From Styela clava (taxonomy: Eukaryota > Chordata > Ascidiacea > Stolidobranchia > Styelidae): a stretch of 64,000 nucleotides of DNA. The DNA lies in assembly GCF_964204865.1 (NCBI RefSeq), contig NC_135258.1:7803001-7867000 (forward strand). The letters are read 5' to 3'. Below are positions 21,873 to 33,432 of this stretch, in pieces (the stretch's first letter is position 1; every line of letters starts with the position of its first letter). A model generated the notes under the pieces. It saw only the letters and a program-made list of their open reading frames with translations, made no database searches and was not told where the DNA came from. The position numbers and the translations under genes were made by a program.

Positions 21873-24800
21873 TCATTTTTCTTCTTCGGAATACATCCTC
21901 TCCACATCCCATCTTCTGTGGTGGTGCATACTTGGCCTGAAAAATAGAATGAAAACGTTCATAAATCCTCCAAAAAATCTTCCGTTTTCGATCTAATTCG
22001 TATCTGTTTTACACAAAAATGAATGCTCACTTGTCTTCAATTATGTCTATCAAGCGAGCATAGCTGCAACCACCCGTGCTGCGCAGCCTCGTTTTTGTCC
22101 CTGCTGATGACGTCATCAGCATTTTCATGTCGGTACTGTCGAGCACGAAATCAAAGATCTGCGAACAGAATTATTCGGTTTGATGTTGTTTTTATTAATA
22201 CAGAAATAATTCCAATAATTTGGTACCTTTTTCTGTGGAGAAGCTGTTAATTTTTTATCGAAAATTCATCACATATCCACATACTACAGTAGATTATACG
22301 GTGCTTCCGAAGTATTCGTACCAAGATGGCGCACAACCTGAACATAGTATGTTGTACCAGGTTACGGTTGTTCAGGTTGTGCGTCATCTTGGTACGAATA
22401 CTTCCGGAGCGCCGTTTATACAGTATACTTAGCAGCGGTGGGAAATTGAATCGAATAACCAGAATAACATATTTAAAGTATCAAGAGTTGAGGTAAAATA
22501 AAAATTTTGGATGAATTTTCAAGTTTACATCTTAATTACGATTACAGCTAAAAACTCGCTAAGTTAACTCGCAGAGCTAAATGATATACAAAACTTCAAG
22601 TTAAAGAAGATATTATACAATTCGGAAAATATTGAGAACGGTGAGAATGTAAGGAGGGATCCTTGCATTGAGTGATTACCTTGAATTTACAGTTTATTTG
22701 TGCTGTTCTCATACTTTCTATCACTACTACAACTCCTCTTTGTATGTATGACCTCATTATAATTTGTGTTGTTGTTTTTCCATGCTTTACCGCAATCTCC
22801 TTCACAGATGATCGATCGTTGTATAGCAATTTTGTTGTTGCTGTCCTGTATATAAAAATCATAAGGTAAAACACGAAATTTCGACACAAATGTTTCAATT
22901 AAACAAGACAAGGCCATTGTTTGCTAAAAGCTCTTGGTAAACACTCTCGCTCTTTCGCAAAACGCTCCGATTCCTAGACATATATTTATATAGTAATTTT
23001 ATGCTTGAGAAAATAAGGCAGGATCCATCTATTCTGTGCAATGTGCACTTTGACGGAATGGTAAAATCTCAGCAAGAGATTCAGTGCGGATACTGCGTGG
23101 GAGAGTGTTTCGTGAAACTTAGCGAGGGATCTTGTATCATAACAATTTATCGTCAGTTCCCGCAGACAAAGAAAGCATTCTGGACGATATTCAATCAAAA
23201 TAAGATGAATTAGCTACAGCTGAATTTTATATTTTAATCAAAAGTTGAATGATCTTTTCTCGTGCAATGAAAAATGCATTCGACATTTCGAAATTAACCA
23301 TAAAATTTATATTTTCTGTTAAGTGACAGATTGCTTGGCACCCATATAGCTATAGCTCAGTTCCACAAGCACTCAAAACGCGTTCACGATTTTCACGATA
23401 TTTATTAAAAATAGGATAAATTATCTGTAGTGAATTTAACATTCATTTTTTAATTATCAGCAAATAAACTTGGCTTGTGAAATTACAAATGGATTGACAT
23501 CTTGACATTCAAGTGACATCGTGACCTTGAGTTAATCTATGAAATCAATCATCAATTGACAACCCTTCGACTACCCAGGAATATTCAACGCACCTTCTAT
23601 AAATTTTGCGACGGAATTTGGTCTGAATTTGTACGTGTAAAGACCCAGGTTCAAAAAGAAATTGTCAGTTGCTCATCATAAAAACAACGAGTCGTATTTT
23701 CATCTGCAGTTGTTACATTCCGATAAATTCAAAGTTAAAAATGAATCGAATTAAACTATGACTAAATATGAGGGTCTTTTTGATTACAAAATCACAAACA
23801 TGCTGGGCCCAGTTACTTATGCTTATAAGGGTCATGTCTATTTTTGCTTCTATTGAGAATTACCGAACGCCAAACGTAAACATGTTAGAAGCTACGCAGT
23901 GTTTTATACCTATAACAGGGGTCGGCAAACTACGGCCCGTTAGTCGGATCCGGCCTGCGGAGCAATATAATCCGGCCCGCGACACTTCACTGAATTATAT
24001 TAACAAAACAGCTGTATTGACGATTATATTCTTTGGATGACAGAATTTGTTTTGAGACCCTAAATTATATTATAACCTAAGTATATAATTCACAACCACT
24101 CGTTCAATGAGCCTATACTGATTATAATTAAACAAATGGCAACAGAACGTAAAAAAGTTGATGGTGAGTGCAAATGGTTTATTGACGCAGAAAATATTCA
24201 AATGATCAGTCTTCGCGCACTGCTTGAAATTTAACTGAAATCTGTGTGAAAAAATGTGATTCGTTGGCCATTCCTTCGGTCCTTAACTTTCCAAAAATAT
24301 GTGCGGCCCGCCAATGACTTGCGACCTTTAATTTTGGCCCGTGAACTACAAAAGTTCGCCGACCCCTGACCTATACTTTATATTCTTGAATTGTTCATTT
24401 ATTTAATTTTGTCTACATTCATTAATGTTATAATGTCATATAGTTAGGGCTGCCATCGATATGAACCCAAAATTAAGGATGTCGGGAAACATGATAAGAT
24501 AATATTAGTACGAAATGTAATGAACAAAATGTATTCATGCTAGTGCGACCCGTGTCTAATCATACTTTGCACTAGAAAGGATTCGCTTCAGCAGTTCTTT
24601 ATTCCTAGAAACAATCTGTTCCATCTCACTTCTAAGTTGATGTTTAATTCAGGTTACACGAACTGAAATTTGCTCGTAGGCTATTGTCTTGTCATTGTGA
24701 CAATCAATTTGCTGTTATTACATCATGAATGCGTATGCAATCAATGAGGTTCTAATACAATTTTTAGCAAATCAATCATTCGGATTTACTAATCTAGGTA

Positions 24801-27800
24801 ATAAAACAAAAACAAGGACATTTGTCAAAATAAGGACGTTTCTTGGAAATGAATAAAAAAAATATTTTCCAAGACAAAGGCTCTCAAAATAAGGACAAAT
24901 CTTAGAAATAAGGACGTTATGGCAGCCCTGTATATAGACTAGGGAGACTTGAAGACATCAATAAATATCTTTTAAATATTTCCCAAACTCATAACCAAGT
25001 CTGGTGGTTTGTCTTGTTAAGTTAACTTTATTCAAATCTTACTTTTGTCTCAAAGGAATGTAGGCAGCCAAAACAATATTATTATATTTGCAAAATCGAA
25101 CATGAGGTTCTTCTATTTTACTGTGTTCCATCTGATGAATCGCCGGTACAACAGACGTCCCTGTCATAATTTTATCAATTTGGTATTCAGAAAAATCACA
25201 GAGTCCAATACTTCGAATCAAACCTTCCCTTTGAAGTGTTTCCAATTCCTAAAACAAATATTAAGTTTAGCAAAAATATTCCCACGAACATTTAAATGCA
25301 TATCACCGGGTGATGTGTACAGCTGTAATTCACAGTACAAATGTTTTACCATTCTCGAATGTTCAATTTGTGAAGATCTTAAAATCAAAAACCAAAGAAT
25401 CCACATATTGTTTTTACAATGCTGGTTATTATGAGAAAGCAAATGCTGGTCTAAATGCCTAAATAGTTTATTCAGAAATAAGTAATCTCATACAATAGCT
25501 AAGTGCGGCCTGATGCTACTCGCGCATTATTTATTCAAGAAAATTAATTTCCAATTAATGATGCATATTTTCATTGTAAATGAAAATTTATAAGTCTGTT
25601 TGATATTTTGTTTTACCATAGAGGTACAACAAATAAATAAAAGGCTTTTACTTTCCACATTCGTATGTAATCGTATTCCCTTGCAAAATCAATTGTTTGT
25701 GTGTGGGATAACCCTTTCGAAGCCTGGAAAAATCACGAGATATTAAATGCAAAAATACATTTTGATATTTCACAATTAATATATTAAGAATACTCTTTAG
25801 ATTGAATTTATTATAGTAGTAGTTAGCCGTCATTTTTAGAACTAAGATTTGTATTTTGTTCAAATCAAATTAATATCAAAAAACTCGTTTAATATTGACA
25901 TTCTATAGATTTAAAAATACTATTCATACTAAGCTGTAAAGATTTTTGTAGGGTGAAAGAATAATTTTCGGCTCTACTGTTAGTTACACAGCAACTTAAT
26001 CGACACATCAGGAAAATATAGACTGGGATTATTTTGATAAACAATTCCGCCGCCGATGAGACAATGCGCATACGAAAAGAATTGTAGTTGTATAATTGTA
26101 CTCAAATTTATAATATTCAACGCAATGACATTGACTAGATCAGTGGTTCACAAACTCTATGCGCCCCCTTTTTAGAATTTGTCAAGCCTCGCGCCCCACC
26201 TCACATCAAAGTAACTTACATTACAACAAGCTACAAGTATAACAGATAGTGAGGCAAAAGTATGTTTGAAAAAATCGTTGAAAATACGTGGATGGAACGT
26301 AAATAAGGAAATAAATAAATAAAGGTTTGGAAAGTTAACATCTAAACGGCTGGCAAGATCAAATCTAACAAATATTTTTATTTTTAATAAGCTTCACGCC
26401 CCCTCAAAAACTGTCTACACCCCTTTGTGGGGCGCGCCCCCCGTTTGAGAACCACTGGACTAGGTTTAGGAATATTTGTTGGCATATATACCGCAATGCT
26501 GCTGGCACTTTGTAAAAGACATAAATCCAAGTAGTCGGTTTTCAGATTTGACAGTGTTCTTCTGACGTCACTCCGCACATTGTTTGAGTTGAGGTGACCA
26601 GGAGAATACTGGGTACAAAATGTCAAATATCAAAATTTATCACAAGAAAGGGAAAAAAGAATAAAAAGGTTTGCAATAACAAAGATGAAACGTTGCACCC
26701 TCACGAAGCGCGACTAACGGCCCTCCAGAATTGTGTGTACTAATATTAAGGTAATTAATTTTGTTCGCCATTTTCACATCAAGTTTTGTAAAGGGACTGA
26801 AACCACTGGGCAAGGAGAATATTCAGTTGGCTAACACAGACAGTCCCCGAACTCGTCATAAAACTGAAAGTAGGGAAATCGGAATAAAATTATGACCTAA
26901 CCCTAACCTAGTACATATACTACGGGATTACCGTTTTACTGATGTTGTTTATTTTTTATTATAATTATTATAATACATGGACATATTATAAAAAATTCAG
27001 CTAATAATGCGTTTTCCTTACCTTACTAGAAATAAACAAATCTTCTCTTTTTATATTTTCATTGCGATATATTCTCTGGAGAGACTTTCCAACATCAATT
27101 TCATTTTCATTCATTGTCGAGGTGTCAATGTGCCGACAACCAGAATGTATTGCAGTAAGAATAGCATTATCGGCGTTTTCTCCAAAGAGCTGAAAATAAG
27201 CGTCGTTAAATAATGTTCAACAATATCTTTTATATTGTGTTACGATATATTTATGTTATTACTTGATCCATGCATATTGATTTTATGCCAGGGTGGTCAA
27301 ACGTTGGCGGCTCCGGGGGTCACAAAATTATTTTTGCATTGTTCGCGGGTCACAATGGTGCCAAATATAGGTGAACAGTTCAATACAAAATAAACACTTT
27401 TATTGTGGAAACACATTGATCAGTATTTGTCATTTGTCAAGCTAAAACATGCAAAATTCACCAAAAACGTAATAAACCTGGTAGAAGTCTTTATATATTT
27501 ATATTTGGTGTAAGCTTTCAAACTCTCCAAAGAGCTGCAAATAAGTGACGGCGAATAATGTTCAACAACATGATTTATGTTGTGTTACGATATATTTATG
27601 TCTTTATTTGATCCATGCATATTGATTGTATGCATTTAAAACAGATTTCGGTCTAACTCAGCGGTTTCAAAAGGAAGCAATTTGCAAAGTGTGCCTCGAA
27701 AATTACTAGAATTGTGTTAAACATAACTAACATATGATTCGATATTTGAAAAGATGTGTTCAAAGCCGCTCACCTCTCATTAGATAAATAAGTCTGTACA

Positions 27801-28241
27801 TAAGTAAACTGTTATGACGTTATGTTGATTCGTTGACATTGCCTTTATTCTTTAGGACTACAGGCTTACAAACAAGCATGAAATACACATTAACGATCAC
27901 AAAATTGAAATTTTTTTCGAAGGCAGCAGTATTTTTCGTGTATTAGTTTTTTCGTCGCTAACGTCGCTAACCCTAACTAATCCTGACGTTGACCGCAAAC
28001 CGAACCGGAAAAATTCCATTTAAATTACCAACCACACAGCAACGCCACCAGGCGTACATTTACGAGCCATATAGACTCCAAGTTTGAATGTCGGCCATTA
28101 CAATCGAAGACTTTATATGAAAAGTAATTAAATAAGGCAATATATTGGTGAACATATTAAATAAATACTTACGTTTCTAGTGGCGAATCCCAATACAGGT
28201 ACCAAATGTCCGCTACTCAATATACCACTAGGCACTGACAT
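21873..28241 (-). CDS. Aldo-keto reductase-like protein lacking catalytic residues (pseudoenzyme candidate)
   Basis: Eight exons: 28173-28241, 27022-27189, 26492-26608, 25652-25723, 25043-25248, 22680-22845, 22031-22158 and 21873-21936. They sum to 990 nt (329 residues), the normal family length, with matching phases. The family normally reduces carbonyls with NADPH on a TIM barrel. Landmarks are LVPVLGFATR, HIDT (Asp45), KREDLFISSK (Lys79), DYLDLCLLQ, RSIGLCDF, HQME, AAYIPL, RGVVVVIES and IFDFVLDSTDMKML. Of the catalytic tetrad Asp-Tyr-Lys-His, Asp45 and Lys79 remain, but the Tyr position is Asn50 and the His position Gln112. The cofactor motif IPKS reads VIES, and the Arg that follows it in active members is Gln260. 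The open frame and intact splicing argue against a dead pseudogene. Start: ATG 35 nt after an acceptor at 28276, so upstream non-coding exons or a trans-spliced leader are possible. Intron 3 holds a hAT element and intron 5 another. Confidence 0.93.
22300..22414. repeat. Palindromic YY1-motif MITE, copy 3
   Basis: Arms CGGTGCTTCCGAAGTATTCG and CGAATACTTCCGGAGCGCCG with ACCAAGATGGCGCACAACCT inside. It lies in the intron between the sixth and seventh coding exons of the aldo-keto reductase gene. Confidence 0.87.
23916..24368. mobile_element. hAT element, 453 bp, with transposase N-terminal relic
   Basis: The ends are CAGGGGTCGGCAAACTACG and TTCGCCGACCCCTG, with flanking octamers acctataa and acctatac. 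Inside, on the plus strand, MATERKKVDGECKWF resembles the start of BED/hAT transposases of the GTF2IRD2-like group. The frame stops after about 32 residues. It lies in intron 5 of the aldo-keto reductase gene. Confidence 0.82.
26141..26457. mobile_element. Short hAT element, 317 bp
   Basis: The ends are CAGTGGTTCACAAACTC and CGTTTGAGAACCACTG, with GCGCCCCC just inside, and flanking octamers gactagat and gactaggt. It ends 35 bp from exon 3 of the aldo-keto reductase gene. The element at 60776 is the same family in opposite orientation. Confidence 0.87.
26724..26935. repeat. Long MITE related to the palindromic family
   Basis: An about 210-bp unit with GTAATTAATTTTGTTCGCC, AGACAGTCCCCGAACTCG and CCTAACCCTAACCTAGTAC in order. 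The same order occurs at 51940, 55352, 56945, 60463 and 63779. Confidence 0.7.
27179..27632. repeat. Direct duplication spanning an exon start
   Basis: 27179-27289 and 27525-27632 share CTCCAAAGAGCTG, AATGTTCAACAA, TGTTACGATATATTTATG and GATCCATGCATATTGATT. The first copy contains the real acceptor of aldo-keto reductase exon 2. The second carries a decoy acceptor (minus strand TATTTGCAG followed by CTCTTTGGAG). A hAT-type end (CAGGGTGGTCAAACG) lies between them at 27290. Confidence 0.75.
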
Positions 28242-29046
28242 GTCTAGATACGCTGCTTTTGGTAATCCAAATTTGCTGCAATTAATAAATCTAAAAAGTG
28301 GAAATATTGTTTAAATTAGGTAGCCTAATTGAACTCTTTGAGAGAGATTATAGGAATATTATTTGAGAACAAATAAACCTCAATATTAGATACACAGTTC
28401 TGGGTAATCAACGTTTTTTAATTTATAAATATATAAACTTAATAGGTGGAGGTATATGGTACCCTGATAGCCTTTTCTAGGGATATTATAGAAATAATGT
28501 TTGAAGACCATTTTAAATCAGATCCTATCAGTGCAGATTATACAATTCGTTAGCATACTGACACTACCAGTAACTGGCAAACCGTAAAATAGCTAAGTTT
28601 AATTAATTATGTGATACAACGTGTCACAAGTTCACAACTCTGGCTGTCTGTTATTAACAGTCTTACGCAGTACGTTATCATCTGCTTGGGATAGTTTAAC
28701 GGCCTTTTCATTTACTTCTTGAATAAAATCTTGCTTCTATCTATTGCATTACAAATCGACTCGACTGATACATTCGCCATCGTACCATAACATGAATGTA
28801 AGCTGATATTGCAAGTGGCACGTATTTTGACTGTCTAGGTGCGTGATCAATTTTCTGTTGTTAACAGGAAATAACGACATATAACGATATTAAACATGGA
28901 AAGAAAAGAGTTAAACGTTCGACACGGAGTAGACAGATCATGAGAAACGAAACAATGCCAATTAAATTGAATTTTGATAAATCTCCCTCTGCACATTTTC
29001 CTTCAAACATATTCAGTCAAGCTGTCATTTAGATATGCCGAGTTTT

Positions 29047-29158
29047 CGGACCTCCATAAGTATGTTCACCAAGATGGCGCACAAACTGAACATAGTATAT
29101 GTGCAAGGTTTGGGTTCAGGTTGTGCGTCATCTTGGTGCACATACTTAGGGAGCGGCG
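29047..29158. repeat. Palindromic YY1-motif MITE, copy 4
   Basis: Ends CCTCCATAAGTATGTTCACC and GGTGCACATACTTAGGGAG, with CAAGATGGCGCACAAACTG inside. Confidence 0.85.
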
Positions 29159-31267
29159 AGTTCACCATTGCTTAACGGGTACGTCTAACATTATCGCTAT
29201 AACCAGAGTGTGGTATAGGGTGTCCATACAGTCTATTTACAATTTCAAAAATGACTACAAATTGAAATGATGAGACACCGCAATGTAGATTGTTTCATGT
29301 TAATCAGTGTTTTATAAAGTCCCATTACATGTATCTTGTGCAGTCACAGCGACATGCAAAACCTATTCATGTATAAAATAAATTCATCATTTTATCTTCG
29401 GACATATCTCTCAAGTTATTCATCACCCTGCACCTGATGTAAAAAACACTTCATGCATCCATACTTTAAAGAAAAACCCTAGACAAGGAAAGAGTGACAG
29501 TTGCACAAATGAAATCCAATATTTTATCAAAATATTGCAACAGGGACTGGTTAGCGAGACAAGGTTAAAAATGTCGTGTAGTGTAATCGTGCTCTAAAAT
29601 TGACAGAATTTTTTTTTTAAAAGATCCATTCTTGTGTGTTTGTTATATTTTTTGAGACGTTACGAAACATAGAAACGCTAACATTCGGAAGACTGAAACG
29701 GCTTTGCCAAGTTAGATTATTTTCAGACGCCGTTTCTCCAGAAACAATGTAAAGAAATACAACTCAGAATTACACGTAATTGGCCATAAAACAACCTATA
29801 CGCTTTCCCGTCACGCGTAGACTAGAAAACCAGTTCAAAGTACTGGATTATTGTTGAAAATAGAAGAGAGGAAAATTGTTTATCTAATAATTAGTTGTTG
29901 AACGAACGCCATATTTAATTTCTTCATTAATACATGCTGCAACCTACTGAGAAGTTAGTGACATTCGAACTAGTATTGAATTTCACCTAACGGAAGCTTT
30001 CAGAATAAAATGTCTCTAACTCCAGACGGATAAGATTTTCGCTAAACACGGATACTGAGGACTTTGTATTTGGTTAGATAAGAATATTTTTGAAACGCAA
30101 TGGATGTTTCTTCACAATCGACTCCAGAAATATTTTTCTTATTTTAAACCATTGCGACTATTTTTTAATAGTGTTATTGCAAGCTGAGTTATGCAAATTT
30201 GTGTACGTCTTGAAAGTTTCTATATTGTTTCAAAATGGAACTGGGATCTTGGTTAGTCCTGGTCTATTCCGGGTTTTGGGATCGTGACTAAATCGAAATA
30301 CATTGACTTATACTTAATTGTTTGAAATATAGCTAATACTAATTAACAAATGGCAGTCAAAATTACAGAAGCGAACATGCCTGTGACTATGAATGGTTGG
30401 CTAAGTTTCAATTATTACAGCAACTTTGACATTATATTTGTTTTGTCATTGTTACGAAAATAAACAAAAACTAGAAACATGCAGTGCTTCTCTTTTTTAG
30501 AACTAAAAAAAAACGTGCACCGTGTTGCACGCGTGTTCTGCTGTCACTGACTCAAAGTAAAAGGTTTTTCCAACACCGTGAACGCAACAGAGATATTAAA
30601 CGCAAAGACCAATTTTGAGAAGCTTCACACTACTCAAAATACTGCAAAAATCCTATTACTTACTCGAGTAATTTAACGACCAGTGCAGAAAAACGAAACA
30701 TGTACATAACGTTTAACGCATTATGGTACTACATATACATCTATAGTGTAAAGTCCGCTTCCATGTTATTTCATAAGTCTAAATCGATTAATTTCTTAGT
30801 GAAAATTCGGTAATAAACAAAAACCTTCCACCTCAAACTGCAATAACCTTGGCTATTCTGACAAATTTGAAGGTCAATGCTTATTGCATTGGTCATTTAA
30901 AACATTCTTAATGCAGGGATCAATACGCGAAAATAATATATCAACTTTATGGTGATAAATAGGGAAATTACGCTTTTTAATGTCAAAGAAATTTATTTTG
31001 CTGATTATATTAGCTTCGTTGCAAACTTGGCTTCCATTAGTCGATGTTCATTTTTCATTTTTCACGAGAAAGTATTTTTAAAAATGCTTTGTTCCACCTT
31101 CAGCGCTGATTGGCCAATAACATACTGTATTAGTAACTCACTTTTATTCATATTTCGTCCATACTTACAGCAAACTAACACAAAAGGAATAAGTATATCT
31201 TATGCCAACGCATAGTGAAAAATGTTGATACATAAAGTATAATGACCTTTTTCTACGAATATGCGCA

Positions 31268-31470
31268 TAGTCCATGCAGTCCCTTCACAATTTCAACTTT
31301 GTTATGAAGTCAGTCCTCAATATATTTTTACCAAGTTTGTTGTTTTGAATCAGTAATTGTACAGCTATTTTTACTTCATTTAATACATCTTTGACGGCCA
31401 AAAAAATATATGATATCGAAAAATTCCTTTGCAATTTTCACAAATTTAAGACTTTATGGACACCCTTTAT
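31268..31470. repeat. GGTGTCCAT-type MITE, copy A
   Basis: Shares AGTCCCTTCACAATTTCAA, GAAGTCAGTCCTCAATATAT and the end CTTTATGGACACCC with the copies at 31886 and 46386. Its outer start is degraded. Confidence 0.65.
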
Positions 31471-31885
31471 ATGTATATATATTCGGTGGATGGATTATAA
31501 ACAAAACAATCATGGTTAAATTGTATTCAACTATCATTTACGTAACCTCTCTTCGCTACATTTTATTTTTTCTCAAATCTTCCCGCTTTATACAATTTAT
31601 TTCAGATACCTTTTTGTCACCTGATATGAAAAATTTAAACTTTGAAGAACAGTGAATGCCAAACGTTTCTTTGTGTTGCAAAAAGTTTTTGTTTGGGCCG
31701 TGACAACAGTTCGTGACGGTAATTCGATGTCTTGAAATCGTGCACGAGCTCGGTAAAAATACATGTACGTTGACTTTTGCATTGCCTGCTGTAGCTTATA
31801 ACGGAAATAGATATTTGGGTAGTTGTGATAAAATATGCATTAACATTGATTAGTGAATGAATCAATATTGAAAAACTCCGATATA

Positions 31886-32092
31886 CAGGTGTCCATGAAA
31901 TCCCTTCAAAATTTCAATTTTGTTGTGAAGTCAGTTCTCAATATATCTTAACAAGTTTTTTGTTTTGTTTAATCAGTAGTTGTTTAAGTATTTTTACCTC
32001 ATTTAATACATCTGTGAGGTCAAAAAAATATATGGTATCGATAAATTCACTTCGCAATTTTAAAAATTTCTAAGACATTATTAACACCCTAT
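31886..32092. repeat. GGTGTCCAT-type MITE, copy B
   Basis: Starts ATACAGGTGTCCATGAAATC and ends near TTAACACCCTATA, with the shared GAAGTCAGTTCTCAATATAT interior. Confidence 0.7.
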
Positions 32093-33432
32093 ATTATTAG
32101 TTGCAACACAACACTCAAAAATGCTTTATCGATTTTTCGCTAAAAGCGTCTTCCAAACAAGCAGCCATGCTGGTCAAATTGAGGATTCATAACGTGCTCG
32201 TAATCCATAAGTTTTTGTTGCATTTCATGTGATATTACAGATTTGAGATTACAGAGTCGAATCGAGCAAAATTCTCGAAAAAAAATTAATAATTTTCGCT
32301 TATTTCTTTATTACCACAGCTGCTCCGAATACTTCACAAGCAATTAAACGTTTAGCGTATATATATCCTGGGTAATACTGATTATTTAGCTAATAATTTC
32401 AATCGTAGCAATTTGTTCCAAGATTCCATCAGACCAGAAATTAACATATGCATAACATAAGTATAGCTTAAAATCTATAGTGTTAACTGTTATCTTTGAC
32501 TGTATCTGATTGCGTGTCACAAAATTAAGCTAAGGCCCTGTAATTGGCGACTCTTTTATTAAAGAACGCGAATGGGTTAGCAAACAATGTGAAAAAGCGT
32601 GTTCGCGCTAAAAATCCTTTGATATAACATAAATCAACTACTTCGATTTAGAAGTGAATATATGTGTTGCTCATTATTGAGGTAAAAACGAGTTTTCCTA
32701 TTGATATCATTGCGAACATAAAATAACAATGAATTTACTCTCGGGTTGCAGGCATAGTCTGATATGCAGATGCACATGTTGATAATATATAAAGTTCAGC
32801 CGGTGTTAGCAAAACGATGTAATTTGCCGACGTTTCGAATTTCTATACAGAAAAACTTCATCATGGCATAAAATGGAAAGGACACAAGTAGATATATATT
32901 GAGCAAGAAAAAGAAAAAAGGAAAAATTAGGAAAAAATTTTCATGGCGTCAACTCTAATCTAAAAGTATGATGATAATATATTATATATGAGCTGACACC
33001 ATAATGCTTTTGAGCCTTTTTCTTATTCACCCTCGTGCGCATCATGTATTATTACGTTAACCAAATGTTTTTAGGTGGCTTTCCAATGTTCATTCGGTAT
33101 TGGTGATAGGTGATACAAATAAAAGCTGCAAGCTGTGGCCGGGCAGCTTGACACAATACCAAAAAATACGACGACATTCCGTATCCATATGGTTGTGTAA
33201 CCCGTATTAATTACCAGAGATATTACTCGGACAAGTGTCAACCTAACATAAAATCTATTCATTTTGTTCATAAATGATTAAAATTGGGTCGACAAAATCA
33301 AATGTTCAAATATTATTCACGTGACACACATAGCTTCGGATAGTCCAGCAAATAAATAATTATTGGAGGTAGAATGAAGAAAGCATAGCACTGGAATTAT
33401 TTCTGGTCAATGTATCGACATAAACATCAAAT

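Larger units (their letters stand above)
28280..33432. other. Repeat-rich intergenic region
   Basis: Holds palindromic MITE copy 4 (29047-29158), two ACAGGGTGTCCAT-type MITEs (31268-31470, 31886-32092) and a Penelope-like end near 32800-32870 (GCCGACGTTTCGAATT, CTTCATCATGGC). No protein gene is recognised; the open frames are short and AT-rich. Confidence 0.5.

Noticed and set aside
22596..22917. Plus-strand and alternative minus-strand frames
   Set aside because: These are other readings of aldo-keto reductase exon 6; the chosen frame has the RGVVVVIES family motif and matching phases.
25045..25434. 129-residue plus-strand open frame
   Set aside because: Antisense of aldo-keto reductase exon 5.
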